Positions 1 to 6,246 of a stretch of 6,246 bases of DNA are shown here, one piece after another; within the stretch, counting starts at the first letter, position 1; each line of letters opens with the position of its first letter. A program made the position numbers and the translations under genes. Below the pieces are notes generated by a model. The model did no database searches and was not told where the DNA came from. It was given only the letters and a program-made list of their open reading frames with translations. The DNA is from an uncultured Ruminococcus sp. (GTDB lineage Bacteria; Bacillota; Clostridia; Oscillospirales; Ruminococcaceae), in assembly GCF_946187255.1 (NCBI RefSeq), contig NZ_CAMHRZ010000201.1:1-6246 (forward strand), read 5' to 3'.

Positions 1-165
1 TTATAATTTCTGTACAGCAAGTTAAGAAAATAAGCGTGTAAGCGTGTAAAGCCCTGTATTGCGCGGTTTTGAGCGTGTGAGAAGCGTGTAAAAAGCGTGT
101 AGAGAAGCGTGTAAGCGTGTAAACCGAAAGCACTCGTCACCGCCGCAGGATGTATGATCCTGTTA
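1..165 (-). other. 5' part of an unidentified leftward transcript, cut by the window edge
   Basis: A perfect consensus promoter at 166-194 should start RNA near 158-160 and read left off the window. The roughly 160 bases available contain a 6-bp hairpin at the predicted 5' end (146-151 pairs with 157-162, loop GTATG) and seven TACACGCT repeats. No start codon has a good ribosome site. Two frames stay open from GTG codons at 138-140 and 131-133 to the edge, but the repeat unit contains no stop in this direction, so openness means little. It is either a long 5' leader of a gene lying to the left or a non-coding RNA. The sequence here cannot decide between them. Confidence 0.5.
33..121 (-). repeat. 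Seven-copy 8-bp repeat (TACACGCT; AGCGTGTA on the plus strand)
   Basis: Copies on the plus strand lie at 33-40, 41-48, 72-79 (last base changed to G), 83-90, 94-101, 106-113 and 114-121. Start-to-start spacings are 8, 31, 11, 11, 12 and 8, so a directly abutting pair at each end flanks a middle group spaced about one helical turn apart. All copies have the same orientation. They lie downstream of the promoter at 166-194 and so would be in the transcribed leader. A unit of 8 is not a multiple of 3, which argues against coding repeats. The function is unknown: binding sites for a protein on DNA or RNA, or a slippage-generated repeat, are all possible. Confidence 0.85.
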
Positions 166-194
166 ATTATACCACTTCCCTTCTCCACTGTCAA
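166..194 (-). promoter_or_regulatory. Consensus sigma-A promoter, leftward
   Basis: On the minus strand the -35 box TTGACA (189-194) and the -10 box TATAAT (166-171) are both perfect and exactly 17 bp apart. A TG one base before the -10 gives an extended -10. The predicted start is near 158-160. It sits only 13 bp beyond the carB terminator, so the next unit starts afresh instead of reading through from carB. Such a perfect match suggests strong, possibly constitutive activity unless the repeats just downstream act as control sites. Confidence 0.85.
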
Positions 195-203
195 TCATGC
201 CAT

Positions 204-244
204 ATACAAAAAAAGAGGACAGCATCATGCGCTGTCCTCTGTAT
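204..244 (-). terminator. Rho-independent terminator of carB
   Basis: Read on the minus strand, a 10-bp perfect stem (arms 231-240 and 214-223, 7-nt loop) starts 12 bases after the carB stop codon and runs straight into a seven-T tract (208-214 as A on the plus strand). Flanking GTAT and ATAC (241-244, 204-207) add further complementarity. Position, stem and T tract are textbook for an intrinsic terminator, and they mark carB as the last gene of its transcript. Confidence 0.93.
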
Positions 245-252
245 ATCTTGTA

Positions 253-3480
<3,228 letters not shown>

Positions 3481-3487
3481 ACAAATA

Positions 3488-3492
3488 CTCCT
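3488..3492 (-). promoter_or_regulatory. carB ribosome binding site (decides the start)
   Basis: AGGAG on the minus strand lies 7 nt before the ATG at 3480. The alternative upstream GTG (3499-3501) would place this site inside the coding region and has no comparable site of its own. A small hairpin of 5 bp (CGCAC with GTGCG, loop of four; 3497-3510) sits just upstream in the leader and leaves the site free. Confidence 0.85.
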
Positions 3493-3540
3493 ATCCCGCA
3501 CTTGTGTGCGTAAATCTTTTAAAAAAATCCCTTAACGTAT

Positions 3541-3569
3541 ATCATACCATATTTTCCGACAAATTGCAA
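3541..3569 (-). promoter_or_regulatory. carB promoter
   Basis: On the minus strand the -35 box TTGCAA (3564-3569; two mismatches to TTGACA) is followed after 17 bp by the -10 box TATGAT (3541-3546), with a TGG extended -10 element. The predicted start near 3534 leaves a leader of about 50 nt. That is too short for the anti-terminator/terminator pair of a PyrR-type attenuator, and none is seen. An 8-bp motif, AATTGCAA, occurs over the -35 box (3562-3569) and again at 3575-3582, offset 13 bp; it could be an operator. Confidence 0.75.
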
Positions 3570-3701
3570 GACGTAATTGCAAAAACTTCATTAATAATCC
3601 GACTTCAGCTGAACATTACGCAGGCAGAACATCTTATACGGCGATACAGGACGGATCATAATGATAATGCATATATTGCTCATTTATACATTATTATGCA
3701 T
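3570..3701. other. Spacer between the isomerase terminator and the carB promoter
   Basis: This stretch is AT-rich, especially at 3656-3701, where ATAATGCAT/ATTATGCAT words recur. It contains the second AATTGCAA copy at 3575-3582. I see no open frame with a ribosome site, no long stem-loop and no RNA gene in it. Confidence 0.6.
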
Positions 3702-3734
3702 AAAAAAAGAAGCCGATGATCTCTCACCGGCTTC
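3702..3734 (-). terminator. Rho-independent terminator of the isomerase gene
   Basis: On the minus strand an 11-bp stem (arms 3724-3734 and 3709-3719, with a single G-U pair) closes a GAGA tetraloop and leads directly into seven T residues (A on the plus strand at 3702-3708). It begins 11 bases after the stop codon. It separates the isomerase transcript from carB. Confidence 0.95.
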
Positions 3735-3745
3735 ATTATCATACA

Positions 3746-5248
3746 TTATTTGTAGGGGTTCTCACCGAAGTATCTTACACCTGCGGGTCTGTTGTACTCT
3801 CTGTCTTCTACGCCCAGATATTTCAGCACGTTGAACAGTGCCTTGCCGTGATGGCCGAATACTACCGCACCGTGATGAGGATAGCCCTTCTCGATCAGAA
3901 CGTATCTGTAGAAACGAGCCATCTCCTTGATGCCGAAGATACCGATGGTACCGAAGGAACGTGTAGCTACGGGGAGTATCTCGCCCTCAGCCGCATAGGA
4001 ACGCAGAGTTGCGTCAGCGGTGGACTGGAGACGGAAGAATGTGATCTCACCGGGCTTGATGTCGCCTTCCAGGGTACCTCTGGAGATATCAGGCTCTCCG
4101 CCGCCTTCAAGGCCGCGGTTCATGATGAGCTGATACTTCATTGTGGGATTCTCAACTATGCAGCAGGAACCATTGCCACAGTGGAAGCCCATGAAGGTAT
4201 CTCTCTGGGTATAATCGAACTTGCCCTCGATATCCTCTCTGTAGATATTTCCGGGAACTGTGTTGTTGATATCCAGCAGAGTAACGATCTCATCGGATAC
4301 GCACTCGCCGATGTACTCGGAAAGAGCACCGTAGATATCAACTTCGCAGGATACGGGGATACCGCGTGCTGCCAGTCTGCCGTTTACATAGCAGGGAACA
4401 AATCTGAACTGTGTCTGGAAAGCGGGCCAGCACTTGTTTGCCAGTGCGATATACTTTCTGTCGCCCTTGTGAGCCTCTATCCAGTCAAGCAGAGTGAGCT
4501 CGTACTGTGCAAGACGGGGGAGTATACCTGCCATCTTGTTGCCGTCGCCCAGTTCCTTCTCCATATCAGCGATAACATCGGGGATACGGGGATCATCCTT
4601 GTGATTGTTGTAAGCCTCGAACAGATCCAGTTCGGAATTCTCCTCGATCTCAACGCCCAGATCATAAAGTCTTGCAATAGGTGCATTACAAGCCAGGAAG
4701 TCCTGCGGACGGGGACCGAAGGTGATGATCTTCAGGTTCTTCAGACCAATAACAGTCTTAGCGATCGGTACGAACTCCTTGATCATATCAGCAACTTCGG
4801 GAGCGGTGCCGACGGGATACTCGGGTATGTAAGCCTTAACGCCTCTCAGCTTGAGATTGTAGCTTGCATTGAGCATACCGCAGTAAGCGTCGCCTCTGTT
4901 GTCGATAAGAGCATTGCCGCAGTCATCTTCGGCAGCTGCAACGAACATTGCAGGACCGTCGAAATACTTAGCCAGCAGAGTCTCGGGAGTCTCGGGACCG
5001 AAGTTGCCCAGATATACAACGATAGCGTTGCAGCCTGCTGCGTTTACTTCGTCGAGAGCCTTTCTCATGTGGAGCTCATTCTCGATAATGGTGGGACATA
5101 CAAAAAGCCCCTCTGCGCCGTACTTTTCGGTATAAGCCTTAGCTACGGCATTTCTTCTGTTTTCCGACAGGCTCATGGGGAAGCAGTCTCTTGAAACTGC
5201 CACCAGACCTATCTTGACCTCAGGTGTGTTTGAAAGCTTATTGCTCAT
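3746..5248 (-). CDS. L-fucose/L-arabinose isomerase family protein
   Basis: A cytoplasmic sugar aldose-ketose isomerase by family; the substrate cannot be read from sequence. The 500 residues resemble the FucI/AraA fold: an N-terminal alpha/beta region (about 10-170; KIGLVAVSRD at 12-21, AIVVYLGNFGPET at 75-87), a middle domain (about 171-330) and a C-terminal fucose-isomerase-like region (about 331-480). E302 (in SCEVDIYG) and D326 (in LLDINN) are 24 residues apart, the same spacing as the E. coli FucI metal ligands E337 and D361. H458 or H459 is the likely third ligand, equivalent to H528. The protein is about 90 residues shorter than E. coli FucI (591) and has the length of AraA. ATG at 5248 is chosen for GGAGGT 7 bases upstream; the in-frame ATG at 5392 lies upstream of the promoter and cannot be used. 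No kinase, aldolase or transporter gene is adjacent. It forms a single-gene unit. Confidence 0.88.
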   Translation of the reverse strand: MSNKLSNTPEVKIGLVAVSRDCFPMSLSENRRNAVAKAYTEKYGAEGLFVCPTIIENELHMRKALDEVNAAGCNAIVVYLGNFGPETPETLLAKYFDGPAMFVAAAEDDCGNALIDNRGDAYCGMLNASYNLKLRGVKAYIPEYPVGTAPEVADMIKEFVPIAKTVIGLKNLKIITFGPRPQDFLACNAPIARLYDLGVEIEENSELDLFEAYNNHKDDPRIPDVIADMEKELGDGNKMAGILPRLAQYELTLLDWIEAHKGDRKYIALANKCWPAFQTQFRFVPCYVNGRLAARGIPVSCEVDIYGALSEYIGECVSDEIVTLLDINNTVPGNIYREDIEGKFDYTQRDTFMGFHCGNGSCCIVENPTMKYQLIMNRGLEGGGEPDISRGTLEGDIKPGEITFFRLQSTADATLRSYAAEGEILPVATRSFGTIGIFGIKEMARFYRYVLIEKGYPHHGAVVFGHHGKALFNVLKYLGVEDREYNRPAGVRYFGENPYK

Positions 5249-5255
5249 GATAATT

Positions 5256-5261
5256 ACCTCC
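5256..5261 (-). promoter_or_regulatory. Isomerase ribosome binding site (decides the start)
   Basis: GGAGGT on the minus strand lies 7 nt before ATG 5248. It is a near-perfect Shine-Dalgarno sequence and fixes the start of the 500-residue product. Confidence 0.92.
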
Positions 5262-5269
5262 GTTTCGGT

Positions 5270-5312
5270 GCGGCGCCGCTGTGTGTGCCCCGACATAAAA
5301 TGCCGACAGCGG
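5270..5312 (-). promoter_or_regulatory. Structured leader RNA upstream of the isomerase gene
   Basis: In the leader RNA a 7-bp stem (5306-5312 with 5276-5282, CCGCTGT/ACAGCGG) encloses a second, 6-bp stem (5300-5305 with 5291-5296, one G-U pair, three-base loop), leaving an 8-nt one-sided bulge (5283-5290). A perfect 10-bp palindrome, GCGGCGCCGC (5270-5279), overlaps one arm and would compete with the outer stem. It ends about 22 bases before the start codon. It does not match any riboswitch class I know. It may influence translation, or may be only a GC-rich leader. Confidence 0.4.
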
Positions 5313-5347
5313 GACGCATATAAACTGCGATCTTCATCGTTGAGAAC

Positions 5348-5376
5348 ATTATAGCATAATTCAAAAATAGTGTCAA
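5348..5376 (-). promoter_or_regulatory. Isomerase promoter, perfect consensus
   Basis: TTGACA (5371-5376) and TATAAT (5348-5353) on the minus strand are 17 bp apart, with a TGC extended -10. The predicted start is near 5340-5341, giving a leader of about 92 nt. The -35 box is one arm of an inverted repeat, TGTCAA-N9-TTGACA (5371-5391 on the plus strand), which could be an operator for a repressor that competes with RNA polymerase. Confidence 0.9.
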
Positions 5377-5391
5377 TTCTATAATTTGACA
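5371..5391. promoter_or_regulatory. Inverted repeat over the -35 box, possible operator
   Basis: Perfect 6-bp arms TGTCAA (5371-5376) and TTGACA (5386-5391) are separated by 9 bp, so the arm centres are 15 bp apart. One arm is itself the -35 element. A repressor dimer here would block transcription. The other arm looks like a plus-strand -35 box but has no -10 box 16-18 bp downstream, so a divergent promoter is unlikely. Confidence 0.4.
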
Positions 5392-5589
5392 TCCCCTTGC
5401 CATTTATTGCGCAGTTTACGGGAATTTTTTATCGGGAATGTTAAATATTTTTTGTGCCGATGACATACTTTTATATAAGATTTGTTGTATTCCTTTATAT
5501 TGGGGCATACAGGTTGAAAAGCGGACGCATGGGCGAGCAAGGGCGGTCAGCCCTTTTATCGTACTTAATAACAGGATATTCTCAATTAA
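5392..5589. other. Non-coding AT-rich spacer
   Basis: No supportable gene lies here. A 62-codon frame on the minus strand (5416-5604) begins inside the heptamer repeat, lacks a ribosome site and resembles nothing I know. The only structure noted is the small plus-strand hairpin at 5539-5557, listed separately. Confidence 0.6.
5539..5559 (+). terminator. Weak plus-strand terminator-like hairpin
   Basis: AAGGGC (5539-5544) pairs with GCCCTT (5550-5555) around a 5-nt loop, followed by TTAT. In plus orientation this is a weak intrinsic terminator. No plus-strand gene precedes it in the window, so it may be only a small repeat-type palindrome. Confidence 0.3.
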
Positions 5590-5616
5590 TAATTCATAAT
5601 TCATAATTCATAATTA
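5590..5616. repeat. Heptamer short tandem repeat (TAATTCA)
   Basis: Three exact copies of TAATTCA (5590-5596, 5597-5603, 5604-5610) are followed by a partial TAATTA. The array sits exactly at the boundary between the AT-rich spacer and the GC-richer structured block, as if marking an insertion edge. Such heptamer repeats are seen in intergenic DNA of several bacteria and can vary in copy number by slippage. Confidence 0.85.
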
Positions 5617-6017
5617 TTGACAGGTGCGGGAAGTTGGTTGCGCTGAACCCTTTGGAGATGCGGCGCGGAAAATGAGAGTGTGTGGAGACAAACAAGCGCA
5701 TATCGCTCCCTAAGCCGCGAATAGAGATTTAGAGGTTTGCACAATCAACAAAGCTGATTGTTGGCGGAGCCCCTCAATCACCGAAGCGCGAAACCAAAAC
5801 GCACAGCAAGCTGCCGTTCTACAAAAGCGCGGCAATGACAAAACCCTGAGCGTGAACAATACTAATATCCACACTTAAACCCTCCGCGCAGATACATTGC
5901 TGCGCGTCTTCCGGCGAGGACAGTGAAGCGCTTCCGAGGGGTCGGTCATCAGTCCTCGATGAAAAACATGGGGTGAATGTGATAGGGCGAACAGCAATAC
6001 CCTAACATCCCATGTTT
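5617..6017. other. Hairpin-rich non-coding block, possible structured RNA or dispersed repeat element
   Basis: About 400 bases without a convincing gene hold a series of stems: 5741-5747 with 5755-5761 (7 bp), an alternative 5755-5760 with 5775-5780 (6 bp), 5812-5816 with 5830-5834 (5 bp), 5885-5891 with 5900-5906 (7 bp, CGCGCAG/CTGCGCG), 5915-5921 with 5952-5958 (7 bp) enclosing a CCGA-GGGG-TCGG hairpin at 5934-5945, and a bulged 18-bp hairpin at 5964-6017. Base composition is GC-richer than both flanks. No tRNA, tmRNA, RNase P, SRP or 6S RNA signature is seen, and no transposase or terminal inverted repeats. Strand is undecided because no good promoter is seen on either side. It could be an unclassified structured RNA or a copy of a genome-wide intergenic repeat. 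Confidence 0.45.
5964..6017. repeat. Long bulged inverted repeat
   Basis: AAACATGGG (5964-5972) pairs with CCCATGTTT (6009-6017), ATGT (5977-5980) with ACAT (6005-6008), and TAGGG (5983-5987) with CCCTA (6000-6004). This gives 18 bp in total with a 12-nt loop. Both interruptions, GTGA (5973-5976) and GA (5981-5982), lie on the same side, while the right arm is unbroken. One-sided bulges in an otherwise perfect arm look more like RNA structure than a simple DNA palindrome. Confidence 0.7.
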
Positions 6018-6132
6018 ACAAAAGTACCGATAAGCATATTTTTTCAAGTCATATTATAACCTAACACCAACTGTGCTTCTTAGAAAGTGTGGCACAAATA
6101 CATAAGTATTAAACCACAAGAATGCAGAATAG
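6018..6132. other. Spacer between the structured block and the right-hand terminator
   Basis: AT-rich sequence. A TATAAT-like box occurs on the minus strand at 6053-6058 but has no acceptable -35 box at 16-18 bp, so I do not call a promoter. No open frame with a ribosome site is seen. Confidence 0.5.
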
Positions 6133-6166
6133 AAAAGCAGTCAACCACATCTATATGGTTGACTGC
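6133..6166 (-). terminator. Terminator of the right-edge gene
   Basis: An 11-bp perfect stem (6156-6166 with 6137-6147, 8-nt loop) begins 7 bases after the partial gene's stop codon. It is followed on the minus strand by TTTTCTATTCT. The T tract is imperfect, so termination may be partial, but the placement strongly supports the role. Confidence 0.82.
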
Positions 6167-6173
6167 AAGTTTA

Positions 6174-6246
6174 TCATTTCTTCTTCTTTCCCAGCAGCTT
6201 TCCAAATCTAAGATTGGAGCTGTCCATACTGTCTTCAAACCCATTT
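6174..6246 (-). CDS. C-terminal end of an unidentified protein (partial)
   Basis: The minus strand reads 23 codons in frame from base 6245 to a TGA at 6174-6176. The tail reads NGFEDSMDSSNLRFGKLLG followed by four lysines. A well-placed terminator follows 7 bases downstream, which is the main evidence that this frame is a real gene end. A basic lysine-rich C-terminus is compatible with many proteins, including nucleic-acid-binding or membrane-anchored ones, and gives no function. The rest lies outside the window. Confidence 0.65.
   Translation of the reverse strand, partial: NGFEDSMDSSNLRFGKLLGKKKK

Larger units (their letters stand above)
5254..5337 (-). other. Possible 27-codon leader ORF of the isomerase gene
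   Basis: Within the isomerase leader an ATG at 5337, only 3-4 nt from the predicted transcript start, opens a 27-codon frame. Its TAA stop overlaps the isomerase ribosome site (GGAGGTAA). The encoded peptide begins MKIAVYMRPAV and ends APKRR, so it is basic at its end. It is in a different frame from the isomerase. It would need leaderless translation because there is no room for a ribosome site. It may be chance. If real, it would allow translational coupling or attenuation. Confidence 0.3.

Noticed and set aside
33..121. CRISPR array, plasmid iterons or DnaA boxes
   Set aside because: The repeats are 8 bp with spacers of 0-23 bp, far from CRISPR dimensions. The sequence is unlike DnaA boxes, and no replication gene is nearby.
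1..140. Coding region running left from GTG at 138-140 or 131-133
   Set aside because: No ribosome site. Two overlapping frames are equally open because the repeat has no stops on this strand.
3481..3501. GTG at 3501 as the carB start, adding seven residues
   Set aside because: The only good ribosome site (3488-3492) would then lie inside the gene; CarB proteins normally begin at the MPK-type position.
3716..5194. 492-codon plus-strand frame opposite the isomerase gene
   Set aside because: It covers almost the whole of a confident gene in antisense, begins inside the terminator hairpin and shows no family motifs. The lack of TTA, CTA and TCA codons in the real gene explains the openness.
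5249..5392. ATG at 5392 as the isomerase start, adding 48 residues
   Set aside because: It lies upstream of the -35 and -10 boxes, so it is not on the transcript, and the added residues are not family-like.
5416..5604. 62-codon minus-strand frame upstream of the isomerase promoter
   Set aside because: It starts in the heptamer repeat, lacks a ribosome site and has no recognisable features.
5617..5645. Plus-strand promoter starting at TTGACA 5617-5622
   Set aside because: The sequence 17 bp downstream is GCGCTG, with no -10 box at any usual spacing.
5915..5958. Hammerhead ribozyme, suggested by CTGATGA on the minus strand near a GTC
   Set aside because: The GAAA box is missing, stem II does not pair properly when the core is aligned, and no stem III closes. 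The catalytic core cannot be built.
6053..6058. Leftward promoter with TATAAT for the structured block
   Set aside because: No -35-like sequence at 16-18 bp and no extended -10; a lone TATAAT in AT-rich DNA is weak evidence.

Overview
The window looks like a chromosomal segment of an anaerobic Gram-positive bacterium of the Clostridia, most likely a Ruminococcus-like member of the Oscillospiraceae. This is an inference from the style of the two large proteins, strong GGAGG-type ribosome sites, consensus sigma-A promoters with extended -10 elements, and AT-rich spacers with 7-base tandem repeats. No marker gene fixes the species. Every gene I can support is on the minus strand, so transcription runs right to left.

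Right to left: (1) 6174-6246 is the last 23 codons of an unidentified protein, followed by a hairpin terminator. (2) About 5354-6136 is a long spacer without a convincing gene. It holds a hairpin-rich block (about 5620-6017), a heptamer tandem repeat (5590-5616) and a small plus-strand hairpin near 5540. (3) 3746-5248 is a complete 500-residue L-fucose/L-arabinose isomerase family protein with its own perfect consensus promoter, a structured leader containing a 27-codon open frame that stops inside the ribosome site, and a strong terminator. (4) 3481-3701 is a spacer carrying the carB promoter. (5) 253-3480 is a complete carB, the large subunit of carbamoyl-phosphate synthase (1075 residues), ending in its own terminator. 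(6) 1-200 holds a second perfect consensus promoter firing leftward, out of the window, into seven copies of an 8-base repeat (TACACGCT on the transcribed strand).

The two complete genes are separate single-gene transcription units, each with promoter, ribosome site and terminator. They are not an operon: carB feeds pyrimidine and arginine synthesis, while the isomerase belongs to sugar catabolism. carA, the usual partner of carB, is not next to it. The parts least explained by known features are the repeat-filled leader at the left edge, the leader of the isomerase gene, and the structured non-coding block on the right.
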